A stretch of 64,000 nt of DNA from a bacterium (GTDB taxonomy: Bacteria > Myxococcota > UBA727 > JAUIJE01), in contig JAUIJE010000001.1 in NCBI GenBank assembly GCA_030431455.1, positions 496,001-560,000 of the forward strand. The letters run 5' to 3'. The first letter of the stretch is position 1. Each line of letters begins with the position of its first letter. A program made the position numbers and the translations under genes. Below, piece by piece: positions 1-11,690 of this stretch. Under the pieces are notes generated by a model. It saw only the letters and a program-made list of their open reading frames with translations. It was not told where the DNA came from and did not search any database.

Positions 1-1
1 A

Positions 2-1696
<1,695 letters not shown>

Positions 1697-1726
1697 ACCA
1701 GTCGGCGTCCATGACGGACAGAGAGG

Positions 1727-1753
1727 GGGCGGGCCGCAGGGTCCGCCCTTTTT
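1727..1753 (+). terminator. Rho-independent terminator of rpsA
   Basis: A GC-rich stem (left arm GGGCGGGCC, loop GCA, right arm GGGTCCGCCC with one G-T pair) is followed by TTTTT, about 30 bases after the rpsA stop. Confidence 0.75.
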
Positions 1754-1857
1754 CGTGGGCGACCGTCGGGACCGACAACCTGGGTGGTGCTCGGGCGACG
1801 ACATCGGTATCGTCGTGAGGAGGCCGTCCGGCGGGCGGCCGATGGAGAGGACGCGAC

Positions 1858-2220
1858 ATGGCACGGATGCGACGGTGGGTTTTGCTGGCTTCGATGATGG
1901 TGGCGGTGGGGGCGTTGGCCTCGACGGGCTGCGAGCCGGTGAAGCTCGCCCACGAGATGCCCGGACCCCCGGGCTGCGGCATGCGCAATCCCGGCGACAC
2001 CGCGCCCGCGATGCTCTCGATCGCGCAACAGAAGGTCTACAAGGCCCAGGGTGCGCCGGGCCAGACTCAGAAAAACGAGAAGGGTGGTTTGACCTGGTCG
2101 TACGAACATTCGCGCGGTTCGGTGTTCGGCGAGGAGCAGGTCCGCGAGACCTTCGCGTTCGACAAAGACGGTCTTTTGTACGACCAGAACACCGAGCTGC
2201 TGCGCAAGGTCGGCAAGTAG
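1858..2220 (+). CDS. Small lipoprotein, BamE/SmpA-like in layout
   Basis: This 120-residue protein starts with a basic and hydrophobic signal and a lipobox-like STGC at residues 22-25, so it is probably lipidated and held in the envelope. The mature part has a compact segment (QQKVYKAQGAPGQ, then GGLTWSYE and FDKDGLLYDQ) that recalls the short two-layer fold of SmpA/BamE lipoproteins, which assist outer-membrane assembly; this link is weak and based on layout only. A GAGAGGA ribosome site lies just upstream of the ATG. It stands alone between the rpsA terminator and a convergent lipoprotein gene whose stop begins two bases after its own. Confidence 0.6.
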   Translation: MARMRRWVLLASMMVAVGALASTGCEPVKLAHEMPGPPGCGMRNPGDTAPAMLSIAQQKVYKAQGAPGQTQKNEKGGLTWSYEHSRGSVFGEEQVRETFAFDKDGLLYDQNTELLRKVGK

Positions 2221-2221
2221 C

Positions 2222-2995
2222 TCAGTCCGCGCACCGCCAGCTCGAGGTGTCGCCGTCGCAGGTACACCAACGACTTCGCTCGGCCGCCAAGAGGCCCTCT
2301 TCCACGCAGCCCAGCCCTGGCGACGAGCACGCCCCGCCGTCCGCGACGTCCACCCCGACGACCCGGCAGCGCGCGGGGTCTTCGCAGCGCCAATGGGGCG
2401 CGCCAGCGGTCACGCACGCGCACCACCCCTCGTCGTATTCGCAGCCCAGCCGCTGTTCGCACAGGTCGTCGGCCGTCCCGTCGCCGGGGTAGACGAGGGG
2501 GCACAGCGGTCCCGGCGGGTCACAGGACTCCGTGGGCTCAGCCTTGCAGGAGCCTTCGAGGCAGCGCACGCGGGTGATGGCGGTGCCGCCCAGAGGGGTG
2601 CCCGCCGCGGACCGGAACCCCTCGCACGCCGGGCTTTCGGTGAGATGGTCGGTCACCGCCCGATACAAGGCCGCGTCCTCGGCCGCCACCACGCCGACGC
2701 CCTGGCCGCCGAACGGCGAGTAGGAGCCTTCCAGGCACCAGGCGTCGGTGCCGTAGTCCACCGTGGTGATCAGCGTGCAGTCCGCGTCGGCGACGCACGA
2801 GGGGGCGCTCCGTTGGGCGTCCCGGACGAAGTCTTCGAGACTGCTGCAGCAATAGCGGTTCAGGTCGCTGTCCGGCGCCAGACCGCCGACGTCGCTCAGG
2901 CACGTCACACCCGGGAGCTCGGGCGGGGCGCAGCCGGGCAGGGTGGCCGACAGCAAAAGGGCGCCGACCCCGACAAGGGGGGTGATCGGTCGCAT
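2222..2995 (-). CDS. Cys-rich lipoprotein of unknown function
   Basis: A protein of 257 residues with a signal peptide and a lipobox (ATLPGC near residue 22). The mature protein holds about twenty cysteines, including paired ones (CC near residue 50) and a C-terminal run of CEYDEGWCACVT and RWCTCDG, suggesting disulfide-bonded small modules on the cell surface. The family is not recognised. Its stop is adjacent to that of the preceding lipoprotein gene (tail to tail), and it diverges from the SCP2 operon. Confidence 0.65.
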   Translation of the reverse strand: MRPITPLVGVGALLLSATLPGCAPPELPGVTCLSDVGGLAPDSDLNRYCCSSLEDFVRDAQRSAPSCVADADCTLITTVDYGTDAWCLEGSYSPFGGQGVGVVAAEDAALYRAVTDHLTESPACEGFRSAAGTPLGGTAITRVRCLEGSCKAEPTESCDPPGPLCPLVYPGDGTADDLCEQRLGCEYDEGWCACVTAGAPHWRCEDPARCRVVGVDVADGGACSSPGLGCVEEGLLAAERSRWCTCDGDTSSWRCAD

Positions 2996-3109
2996 GGGTT
3001 CCTCGCTTCTCCCGCAAAAGGCGGGCCGCCGTGGACAAGGCCGCGGAAAACCACCGCCAGCCTAGCAGCCAGGGGCCGGGATTTGTCGGCCCGGGGCGGG
3101 CCTCTGCCG

Positions 3110-3156
3110 TTGACAGCGCGGGCGGCCGTCCCTATGAATGTTGACACGCGTGTCAA
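3110..3156 (+). promoter_or_regulatory. Sigma-70 promoter with overlapping palindromic operator
   Basis: TTGACA at 3110-3115 and TATGAA at 3133-3138 are separated by exactly 17 bases, a near-consensus promoter. At 3141-3156 lies TTGACACGCGTGTCAA, a perfect 16-base palindrome that would cover the transcription start. The size and symmetry are typical of TetR-family operators. It precedes the SCP2 and CaiB-type genes; no regulator gene is next to it. Confidence 0.7.
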
Positions 3157-3199
3157 TCACGCCCCCTTTCCACGCCAGCGCGTACACAGGAGCTGCCCG

Positions 3200-3520
3200 A
3201 TGAGTGCCCAACAAGTCTTCGAAGAAATGAACGAGCGTTTGACCGCGGACAAAGCCGCCAAGATCAACACCACGTACCTGTTCGACATCGGCGGGGACGG
3301 CGGCGGCAAATGGTTGGCCGACCTCACCAAGAGCGAAGGCCCCTGGATTCAAAAAGTCGACGACGGCGAAGCGAAGTGCACCATCACCGTGCCGAAGGAA
3401 GAGGACTGGGTGTCCATCGCCACCGGCAAGCTCAACGCCACCGCCGCGTTTATGCAAGGCAAGCTCAAGGTCAAAGGCGACATGTCGCTGGCCATGAAGC
3501 TCCAAGGCCTGCTCTCCTGA
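3200..3520 (+). CDS. SCP2 sterol-binding domain protein
   Basis: A 106-residue single-domain protein. The pattern TTYLFDIGGDGGGKW, then CTITVPKEEDW, then GKLKVKGDMSLAMKL is that of the SCP2 fold, in which a hydrophobic tunnel carries lipid or acyl-CoA. The start is the ATG at 3200 behind CAGGAG; the longer open frame upstream runs through the promoter and is not coding. The next gene is a CaiB-type CoA transferase or racemase, separated by a hairpin. In eukaryotes SCP2 and alpha-methylacyl-CoA racemase both serve branched-chain acyl-CoA breakdown, so a related role is a reasonable inference. Confidence 0.85.
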   Translation: MSAQQVFEEMNERLTADKAAKINTTYLFDIGGDGGGKWLADLTKSEGPWIQKVDDGEAKCTITVPKEEDWVSIATGKLNATAAFMQGKLKVKGDMSLAMKLQGLLS

Positions 3521-3542
3521 GCCCGGTCAGAGGATGAGCGGA

Positions 3543-3567
3543 CGCCGGCGCTTGGTCGCCGGCGTTT
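3543..3567 (+). terminator. Hairpin between the SCP2 and CoA-transferase genes
   Basis: CGCCGGCG is repeated as a self-complementary arm around the loop CTTGGT and followed by TTT. It may end part of the SCP2 transcript, leaving less message for the downstream gene. Confidence 0.55.
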
Positions 3568-3584
3568 GTCGTTTGGAGGGCACG

Positions 3585-4649
3585 ATGCTCGACGGTGTGG
3601 TGGTGTTGGACCTGTCCCGGCTGTTCCCCGGCCCGCTGTGCACGCTGGTGCTGAGCGATCTCGGCGCCGAGGTGATCAAGGTCGAGGACGAGAAGGGCGG
3701 GGACTACGCCCGCTACTATCCACCATTGCTCGAGGACGGCAACGGCGCGGTGTTCCACGCGCTCAACCGCGGCAAAAAGAGCGTGAGCCTCGACCTCAAG
3801 ACCGACGAAGGCCGCGCGGGGTTCTTCCGGCTGCTCGAGACCGCCGACGTGGTGGTCGAGAGCTTTCGCCCCGGGGTGCTCGAGAAGCTCGGCCTCGGCC
3901 CCGCCGCGCTGGCCGCGAAAAAGCCCGGCATCATCGTGTGCCGCATCTCGGGCTACGGCCAGGACAGCGACGACAAACACTTGGCCGGACACGACCTCAA
4001 CTACGCGACCAAGGCCGGCGTGCTCGGCCTGATGAAAGACCCCACCGCGCTGCCGGTGCAGGTCGCGGACGTGGCCGGGGGGGCGTGGCCGGCCGCGACC
4101 CAGATCTTGGCCGCCCTCGTCCAGCGGAACCGGACGGGGCAGGGCGCGGTCCTCGACGTGTCCATGACCGATTCCGTGCGCGACATGCTCATCATGGCCC
4201 GGGCCCGCCAGCTCGCGTTCGGCGAGGACGTGACCAAGGGCCGGGACTGGCTCGCGGGGGCTTTGCCCTGTTACCGGGTGTACCCGACCAAGCAGGGCCA
4301 CCTCGCGGTGGGCGCGCTGGAGCCCAAGTTCTGGACGAAGTTTTGCGGGGGGGTGGGCCTGCCCGATCTCGTGAGCAACGGCCACGACCAGGGCGCGGAC
4401 GCCGACGCGGCCATCGCCGCCATCACCGCGCGGCTCTCGGAAAAGACCGCCCTCGAGTGGGAAGCGCACCTTGCGCCCTACGACTGTTGCGTGACCGCGG
4501 TGCGCGGCCCCGACGACGCCGGGTCGGTCACGATCGCAGTGGCCGGACAAGATGTGACATTGCCAGGCCTGGCCTTGCCCGCGCACAAAGCGTTGCCCGG
4601 TCCGGGGCTCGGCGCCCACAACCGTGAGCTGCTCGGAGACGAGCCATGA
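3585..4649 (+). CDS. CaiB/BaiF family CoA-transferase or alpha-methylacyl-CoA racemase
   Basis: A 354-residue cytosolic enzyme of the family III CoA-transferase fold. The N-terminal signature VVVLDLSRLFPGPLC and GAEVIKVE is diagnostic, followed by GYGQDSDD, AGHDLNY and the acidic-residue region VLDVSMTDSV. The family moves CoA between acids or racemises 2-methylacyl-CoA; the length and lack of a large insert fit the racemase branch slightly better, but the substrate cannot be read. The start is the ATG at 3585 preceded by GGAGGG. The gene overlaps the next by an ATGA junction, and lies under the operator-bearing promoter upstream of the SCP2 gene. Confidence 0.8.
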   Translation: MLDGVVVLDLSRLFPGPLCTLVLSDLGAEVIKVEDEKGGDYARYYPPLLEDGNGAVFHALNRGKKSVSLDLKTDEGRAGFFRLLETADVVVESFRPGVLEKLGLGPAALAAKKPGIIVCRISGYGQDSDDKHLAGHDLNYATKAGVLGLMKDPTALPVQVADVAGGAWPAATQILAALVQRNRTGQGAVLDVSMTDSVRDMLIMARARQLAFGEDVTKGRDWLAGALPCYRVYPTKQGHLAVGALEPKFWTKFCGGVGLPDLVSNGHDQGADADAAIAAITARLSEKTALEWEAHLAPYDCCVTAVRGPDDAGSVTIAVAGQDVTLPGLALPAHKALPGPGLGAHNRELLGDEP

Positions 4650-5092
4650 GGCTCCGGTTGCGGGCGATCATCGTGCTCACCCTCGGCGCGGCCCTGTGGC
4701 TCATCGCCGATGGGGTCAAATGCGTCTGGACCGGTTCGTACTTTGGGCGGGTGGTCCGGCACGTGACCGACGCCGACGGCGCCTACGGGTACGTCGACGG
4801 GGCCGGCCAGATGGTCCAGTACGGGGTGTGGGCGGACCTGCTCACCCACCTCGGGCTCGACGTGCACGACCTCGCCCCGATGTTCATCGGCGTCGGGATG
4901 TTCGGCATGGTCGCGCTGCTGCTCTTCTTGCAGGCCCGCGTGATCGGCTGGGCCGCGCTGTGCACCTTTGCCGTGATCGTGGCCCTGCGGGTCTGGGGCC
5001 TGACCCCCTTCGGGGTCGGGCTGCTCGCGTGCCTGTTGTGGCCGGGCACCCTGCGCGCGGTCATCGCCGCAGCAGGCGACCCCCGACAATGA
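4646..5092 (+). CDS. Small integral membrane protein of unknown function
   Basis: A 148-residue protein with an N-terminal hydrophobic segment (residues 5-22) and two or three more in the second half (about 75-95, 97-115 and 118-135). It starts inside the stop of the CaiB-type gene (ATGA), so it is probably translationally coupled to it. No conserved motif was recognised. Its last 32 bases overlap the end of the convergent hutI gene. Confidence 0.6.
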   Translation: MRLRLRAIIVLTLGAALWLIADGVKCVWTGSYFGRVVRHVTDADGAYGYVDGAGQMVQYGVWADLLTHLGLDVHDLAPMFIGVGMFGMVALLLFLQARVIGWAALCTFAVIVALRVWGLTPFGVGLLACLLWPGTLRAVIAAAGDPRQ

Positions 5093-6271
5093 CCTGTCGG
5101 GCGTGCGGCGCGCCCCACTCGTAGACCAAGGGCCAAATCGTCTCGGCGTCGAGCACCACCGCGTGCCCTTTGGTGCCGCGCGCCAAGCGGCCGAGCTCCG
5201 GGCGGGCCAGGGCCAGGCCCCCGGCGCGGGTGATGCCGAGCAGGGCCGCTTCCGCGGACAGGCCGGCCATGGTCACGGCCAAGCCCGCGCACAGGGCGAG
5301 GTCGCTGATGTGGGCCGAGCCGGGGTTGAAGTCGCTGCCCACCGCCACGGTGAGCCCGGCCTGCTCAAACTTCGCGCCGGGGATGCGCTGCTCCATGCCC
5401 AAGAACACCTGCGCCCCGGCGAGCACCTCGACGCACACCCCCGCGTCCTTGAGCGCGGCGATGTCCTCGTCGGTGCAGAACTCGAGGTGGCTCACCGAGG
5501 TCGCGAACAGCTCGGCCGCGAGTTTGGCCCCGCCCTGCCACGAGAGCTGCTCGGCGTGTACGCGGAGCAAAAAGCCCAATGCCTTTGCCCGCTCGAGGAC
5601 CCTGCGGCCCTGGGCGAGGTCAAACGCGCCCTGCTCGATGAACACGTCGCAGAACGTGGCCAAGTTGGCGTCCGCCACCGCGGGCAAAATCTCGTCGCAC
5701 ACCAATGTGACGTAATCGTCGGTGCGGCCTTGGTATTCGGGGGGCACGGCGTGGGCGGCGAGGCAGGTCGCGACCACGTCGAGGCCGGTGCGCTCTTTGG
5801 CCCGCGCGATGGCGCGCAGACTCTTGAGCTCGTTTTCGACGTCTAGCCCGTAGCCACTTTTGACCTCCACCGCGCACACCCCGCGGCGGGCCATGGCCAT
5901 CAGCCGGTCGGCGCACAAATCCGTGAGCTCGTCTTCGCTGGCCGCGCGCACCGCGCGCATGGTGTTGACGATGCCGCCGCCGGCCTCGAGAATCTGTGCA
6001 TAGGTGGCGCCCTTGCTGCGCAGGGCGAACTCCCCGGCCCGGTCCCCGGCGAAGAGCGTGTGGGTGTGGCAGTCGACCATCCCCGGCATCACCGCGCGCC
6101 CGTCGGCGTTGAGGATTTCGGAGGCGGTGATGCTGGGCGCGTGTTGGCGCGGCCCCGCGAACAGCACCCGGTCGCCCTCGAGGTGCAGCTCGGCGTCCTC
6201 GATGACCCCGAGCGGATTGTCCGGCGCGCTCTGCATGGTGTAGAGCCGCCCGATGTTGGCCACGACGAGGG

Positions 6272-6275
<4 letters not shown>
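5061..6275 (-). CDS. hutI: Imidazolonepropionase
   Basis: A 404-residue amidohydrolase that opens imidazolone-5-propanoate to N-formimino-glutamate, the third step of histidine degradation. The metal-binding motif [16 protein letters not shown] sits near residue 70, the substrate-binding EVKSGYGLD near 140, an HAEQLSW motif in the middle, and SDFNPGSAH near 315 supplies the catalytic Asp region. It starts with GTG overlapping the hutU stop (GTGA), so the two are translationally coupled. Confidence 0.95.
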
Positions 6276-7936
<1,661 letters not shown>

Positions 7937-8021
7937 CGGCACCTCCTGGCCCGGTCTTTTTCACGAATCGGCAAAACGCGCCACCGGGCCATCGACCGGT
8001 CGGTTGTGCTAAACCCGACGC

Positions 8022-8291
8022 GTGAACGTCCCCGAAGAGCTCATGGCCACGCTGGTCTGCCCCGAAACCCAAGCCCCCCTGCGCCCGGCCACCCCGGCCC
8101 AGCTCGACGCGCTGGCCAAGGCCGCCGCCGCCGGTGAGCTCGTCGACCGCAAGGGGGCGCCCGTCACCGGCCGCGTCGACGGCGCGCTCATCCGCGCCGA
8201 CGGCGAGGTCGCGTACCTCATCCAGGACGGCATCGTCGCGCTGGTCACCCACTCCGGGGTCACCGGGCCGTTCGGCCAGGCCGCGTCATGA
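8022..8291 (+). CDS. Trm112-like small protein
   Basis: An 89-residue protein resembling bacterial Trm112/UPF0434 proteins: LVCPETQAPLR at the start and VAYLIQDGIVAL at the end match the family frame (a CP turn and a PI-dGIP end). Only one of the usual metal cysteines is kept. Family members activate methyltransferases or help other enzymes fold. The start is the GTG at 8022, with an alternative ATG at 8043. It overlaps the next gene by an ATGA junction, so the two probably act together. It diverges from hutU. Confidence 0.6.
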   Translation: MNVPEELMATLVCPETQAPLRPATPAQLDALAKAAAAGELVDRKGAPVTGRVDGALIRADGEVAYLIQDGIVALVTHSGVTGPFGQAAS

Positions 8292-8968
8292 TGACGCTGG
8301 AGGCGCCCCACCTCACGATGGGGATCGTGCTGCGGGACCTGCGGGCTTACCAGCAGCTGGTGCACGTGTTCTCGGCCGAGCCGGCGGTGTCGACGCTGGA
8401 CTTCACGTTCAAGGCCCCGCTCTACAAGGCCACCGCGGGCATCAAGGCCGCGTTGCCGGACTGCAAGAGCGCGCTCGACAAGTTTGACGTGTACTTTGAG
8501 CACGGCATCCTCGACGAGGACGTGCGGGTGGCCTTGGCCGAACGGTTCCGCACGCAGTATGTGCAGCACCACCCCCGCACCGAGGCCAGCGACTTGTTTT
8601 TCGCCTCCGGCGAGGTGATTCACGTCGGGTTCACGCTCAAAAATCCGCACGACCTGGACAAGCCCTCCCAAGCGGTGGCGGCCATCGCCGCCCATCCCCA
8701 CGACGACGGGGTGCTGTCCCGCCTGGTGGAGAAGAAGGCCGTGCACCCAGAGCACCTCAAGGGCGAGATTCGGCTTTACCTCGACCACGTGTACAACCCG
8801 CGCCGCCGCAAAGAAGAAGCGGTGCAGCGGGTGATGACCGGGTCGCGCACCAACGATCCGGTCACCGTCGAGATGTTCTCGGACGGGGCAATCCCCGGCT
8901 ACTTTGTGTACACATTGGAGCCGGCCATCGACGAGGTCGACGGCGCGCTGGTCTGGCTCGAGGGGTAG
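8288..8968 (+). CDS. Hypothetical cytosolic protein coupled to the Trm112-like gene
   Basis: A 226-residue soluble protein with no signal peptide or membrane segment. No family was recognised. It is charged, with a helical middle (residues 110-175) and ends in a beta-like segment (GYFVYTLEPAIDEVDGALVWLEG region). Translation is coupled to the preceding Trm112-like gene. It ends ten bases before the convergent START-domain gene. Confidence 0.55.
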   Translation: MMTLEAPHLTMGIVLRDLRAYQQLVHVFSAEPAVSTLDFTFKAPLYKATAGIKAALPDCKSALDKFDVYFEHGILDEDVRVALAERFRTQYVQHHPRTEASDLFFASGEVIHVGFTLKNPHDLDKPSQAVAAIAAHPHDDGVLSRLVEKKAVHPEHLKGEIRLYLDHVYNPRRRKEEAVQRVMTGSRTNDPVTVEMFSDGAIPGYFVYTLEPAIDEVDGALVWLEG

Positions 8969-8978
8969 CCGCTCGCCT

Positions 8979-9665
8979 CTACTTCGGGGGGGCGGGCGCC
9001 ATGGTCGTGGGGGGGGCGTCGACGCCCTCGGGCAACGCGGGCTTGGTCTTGCGGTACTGCGGCTTTTTCGACTGGGTGGTCACCGCTTCGAACAGGTTGG
9101 GGATGGCCCGGGTGTTGGCCGCGTTGGCCACCCACGAGGGCAGGGACCCGCCGGGGTTGGTGTTGACGTAGTAGGTAGCGTGGGTCTTGTTGTTGCCCGC
9201 GTCCTCGAACACCCAGTAACCCTCATTGGTGGAGAGCCGCACGACCCCGTCCTTGGGCTTTGGTCCATGGGCATTGGCCAGGGACCAGACCTTCTTGTAG
9301 ACGATGCTGCCGTCGGGTTTGCGGAAGCTCTTGTTGCGGATGGCGAGGGTGTAGTCGCGCTCGGACACCAAGGGGGCGGAGATGCGCTGGTAGACGTACT
9401 TCACGTCCTGGGCTTGCTTCAGCACGTCGGAGGCTTCGGTGTAGGGCATGAAGTCTTTGTAGTGGGCCTCGTCGTCGATGACGTTCTTGCACACCCAGTG
9501 GGGCGCGTTGATCGTGCCCACCGCCTTGACCTCTTTGACCCCGGAGCCAGCTTGCTCCCGGTTGTAGATGGTGATGCCGTCGTCGCTGGACACTTTTTTC
9601 CACTCGCCGGCCTGGGCCGTGCCCGCGGTCCACAGCATCACGGCGATCAAGGCGTACTTCTGCAC
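8979..9665 (-). CDS. Exported START-domain protein
   Basis: A 228-residue protein with a Sec signal (hydrophobic ALIAVMLWTAGTAQA, residues 5-19) followed by a lipid-transfer START domain: GEWKKVSSDDGITIYNRE, SGVKEVKAVGTINAP, the central APLVSERDYTLAIRNK and the C-terminal helix with WVANAANTRAIPNLFEAV are typical of bacterial StAR-related proteins. Such proteins bind a hydrophobic ligand. The start is the GTG at 9665 behind GAGGAGG; the open frame farther upstream is unlikely to be translated. The C-terminal tail is Pro/Ala-rich. Confidence 0.85.
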   Translation of the reverse strand: MQKYALIAVMLWTAGTAQAGEWKKVSSDDGITIYNREQAGSGVKEVKAVGTINAPHWVCKNVIDDEAHYKDFMPYTEASDVLKQAQDVKYVYQRISAPLVSERDYTLAIRNKSFRKPDGSIVYKKVWSLANAHGPKPKDGVVRLSTNEGYWVFEDAGNNKTHATYYVNTNPGGSLPSWVANAANTRAIPNLFEAVTTQSKKPQYRKTKPALPEGVDAPPTTMAPAPPK

Positions 9666-9747
9666 ACATCCTCCTCGTCGGCACCGGGCACCGATCATCG
9701 AGCCGCACTGTACCGCGGAACCCACGCGGCCCGCACCCCGGACCGCT

Positions 9748-10305
9748 TCAGGCCAATTTGCTCGCCAAGCCCGCGGCGACCTTTTTTTGCATCCGCGCGA
9801 TGTCCTCTTTTTGCCAGGCCTGGGCCAAGCGCCGGGTCACAAACCGGGCGAACAGCCCGTCGATCACCGCATCGATCTCGTCGAGGGCGGCCAGTCGCAC
9901 GTCGAGCACGTCCGAGGCATCGCCTTCCCCCTCCTTGACCATGCCCTCGAAAAACCGCACCGAGGACAGCTGTGCATCCCGTCCCTTGAGGGTCACGGTG
10001 TACACCCGCTCATCCAGTGCCATTTGCAGCTCGAGCGTCTCCACCAGGGCGCCCCGCCGCAACGCCTGCAGCACCTCGCCACAATCGTCGAGGTCGGGCC
10101 CGGACAGGGCCACCCGGACCCCGCTCTGGTCGAGGGAGGTCAGCACCGTGCGTTTGCCGATGGCGAACGCCACCCGGTCGTGCTGGGGGCCGATGCCTTT
10201 TTCGAACGCCCCCGGGAGCTCGACCTCGTAGTCGCTTTCGTCGAGGAAGAAGTACAGCCAGGTCAAGAACTCCTGGCCGAGAAAACCCTTGTCGTGGTTA
10301 TCCAT
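9748..10305 (-). CDS. RdgC-like protein, C-terminal half as a separate gene
   Basis: A 185-residue protein. Its opening segment, GFLGQEFLTWLYF, matches the middle of the long RdgC-like proteins of myxobacteria and planctomycetes, where it follows the RdgC-type N-terminal domain in the same chain. The ATG at 10305 overlaps the stop of the upstream N-terminal half by eight bases (ATGGATAA). The pair therefore is either a natural two-gene form, a ribosomal frameshift, or a sequencing frameshift. RdgC binds DNA as a ring and restrains RecA; the extra C-terminal part has no known role. Confidence 0.55.
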   Translation of the reverse strand: MDNHDKGFLGQEFLTWLYFFLDESDYEVELPGAFEKGIGPQHDRVAFAIGKRTVLTSLDQSGVRVALSGPDLDDCGEVLQALRRGALVETLELQMALDERVYTVTLKGRDAQLSSVRFFEGMVKEGEGDASDVLDVRLAALDEIDAVIDGLFARFVTRRLAQAWQKEDIARMQKKVAAGLASKLA

Positions 10306-10945
10306 CGTCGTCTTCCTCGATGTGCCACGCGGGTTCGTACAGGGGCATCGGGCCCAACGCCTCGAGCACCGCCTGGGCGCGCTTGGACAGGTCGAGGGTG
10401 AACGCCCGGCGGGTGTAGTCGGCGAGGTGCAGACGCAGGTCAAACGTGCGTTCGAACAACGCCGAGACGCGCTCTTTGGCCAGCGCCCCCGCGGCGAACA
10501 CCCGCACCCGCCGCCGGCTGGTGTCCCACACCACGTCGACCACCCGGGGCCTTGGCAACACCCGGCGGCGAAGCTCGGCCAGGACCATGAGCTGCACCGT
10601 CTGTTTGACGTTGCGGGTGATTTTTTCCCCTTGCAGCTCGAGCTCGGCCAAGCGCTTTTGGGTCAAGTGCCGCACCAGGGGCTTGGGCAGGGCGATCTTG
10701 TCCTCGCGGTAGCAGAGCGCGATCACGTCCCCGAAGGCGAAGTCGCGGCTGGTCACCGGCGCGTCGTCGTCGAAGGGGGCTTCGAGCGGCGCCCAGCCGG
10801 CGGCCACCATGTCCTCGCCGCGCGCGGACAGGGGGGTGAAGCGCCGGGCTTCGATCGCTTGTTCGTATTGGGTGCGGTAGCCCTTGGGGGGCTCGCCGTC
10901 GACGTCAAACCGGAGAAAGGTCGCGGGACCGGACAGCACCCCCAT
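10298..10945 (-). CDS. RdgC-like protein, N-terminal half
   Basis: A 215-residue protein beginning with MGVLSGPATFLRFDV, the opening typical of the long RdgC-like family, followed by AAGWAPLEAPF, FGDVIALCYREDKIALP and ELRRRVLPRPRVVDVVW, which align in order with the GWVPP, IVICARKEEKILP and LLPRAF segments of E. coli RdgC (recalled, not computed). The ATG at 10945 lies in a TGATG junction with the stop of the upstream iron-sulfur gene, so translation is coupled. The C-terminal half is in the next, overlapping gene. Confidence 0.65.
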   Translation of the reverse strand: MGVLSGPATFLRFDVDGEPPKGYRTQYEQAIEARRFTPLSARGEDMVAAGWAPLEAPFDDDAPVTSRDFAFGDVIALCYREDKIALPKPLVRHLTQKRLAELELQGEKITRNVKQTVQLMVLAELRRRVLPRPRVVDVVWDTSRRRVRVFAAGALAKERVSALFERTFDLRLHLADYTRRAFTLDLSKRAQAVLEALGPMPLYEPAWHIEEDDDG

Positions 10946-11409
10946 CAGGTCGCGCCCCGGTCTTGGGCCTGCCGAATCACGTGCAGCTGGGCCTGCGCGT
11001 CCTCGGCAATGCTGAGGATGGGAATGCCCTCGGGGCATTCTGCCTCACACCGGCGACAATCTGTGCACACCGGGCTGGTGAGCAGCGCCAGCTCTTCTCC
11101 GGCGTCCGCGTAGTGCGGGGCCGCGCGGGCGCCGGACAGGACAAATGCCATTGGGCCGGTGAATTGGGTGTGAAGGCGGTCGGCCAACAGAGGGCAGACC
11201 TGATCACAAGCATTGCATGCGGTGCAGCGTCCCGCCTCGCGCCGCCGGCCCCGTTGTGCCGGTGACGCGGGCGGGAGCCCGTCGGGCACGTAGTTGGTCA
11301 AAAACCGTTCTTTTCCGAAGTCTTGGTGGAACGGGTTCAGCCGCCGCAGGTAGTGCAGCACCGTGCGGTACATGAGGTTCAGGTAGGCGTGCAGGAGCTT
11401 GAGATCCAC
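10945..11409 (-). CDS. Dicluster 4Fe-4S ferredoxin-type protein
   Basis: About 154 residues. Two cysteine motifs, CTACNACDQVCP and CTDCRRCEAECP, about 60 residues apart, would hold two [4Fe-4S] clusters, the second ending with the usual P after the fourth Cys. Such domains pass electrons in HdrC/GlpC-like or NuoI-like chains. The start is uncertain: a GTG at 11409 before LKLLHAYLNLMYRTVL is proposed and no clear ribosome site is seen; the frame stays open to 11595 but the upstream part looks non-coding. It is coupled by TGATG to the RdgC-like gene, an unusual partner. Confidence 0.7.
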   Translation of the reverse strand: MDLKLLHAYLNLMYRTVLHYLRRLNPFHQDFGKERFLTNYVPDGLPPASPAQRGRRREAGRCTACNACDQVCPLLADRLHTQFTGPMAFVLSGARAAPHYADAGEELALLTSPVCTDCRRCEAECPEGIPILSIAEDAQAQLHVIRQAQDRGAT

Positions 11410-11690
11410 GGCGCGCGCGAGCGTAGCAGGCGCGTTTGCCCCGACAAGCGGCGAAACCGCGACAAGGATGTCGTGACTTCTCAGATCAAGCGAACAGCAC
11501 GCCGCACCCCAGCGTCTCAGTGCGCCCCGCGCGCTGGCACATGCATTGCTCGACAACGATGTGCTTGGCGCAACAAACTGTTGACCGAGGCGCAATGAGG
11601 TCTTACTTCGTCCCGGTCATGTGTTTTGTGGCGCAGGGAGTGCGCAAATACGCGCACGTCAAATGACCCTTCCACGGGAGATAAGTAGTG
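11410..11690. other. Intergenic region between divergent genes
   Basis: About 280 bases without a convincing gene. It is less GC-rich than its surroundings near 11560-11690 and contains the short inverted pair TGCGC/GCGCA around AAATAC at about 11640-11657. It should hold the promoters of the iron-sulfur gene and of the Cys-rich lipoprotein; no consensus promoter stood out. Confidence 0.4.

Noticed and set aside
9748-10443. A longer start (10443) for the C-terminal RdgC-like gene
   Set aside because: The extra 46 residues are Pro/Arg/Ser/Cys-rich and lie in the mirror or shifted frame of the N-terminal half; family similarity begins right after the ATG at 10305.
11410-11595. The upstream 62 codons of the iron-sulfur gene
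   Set aside because: Composition is unlike the rest of the protein and no ribosome site precedes 11595. The true start could still be different from 11409.
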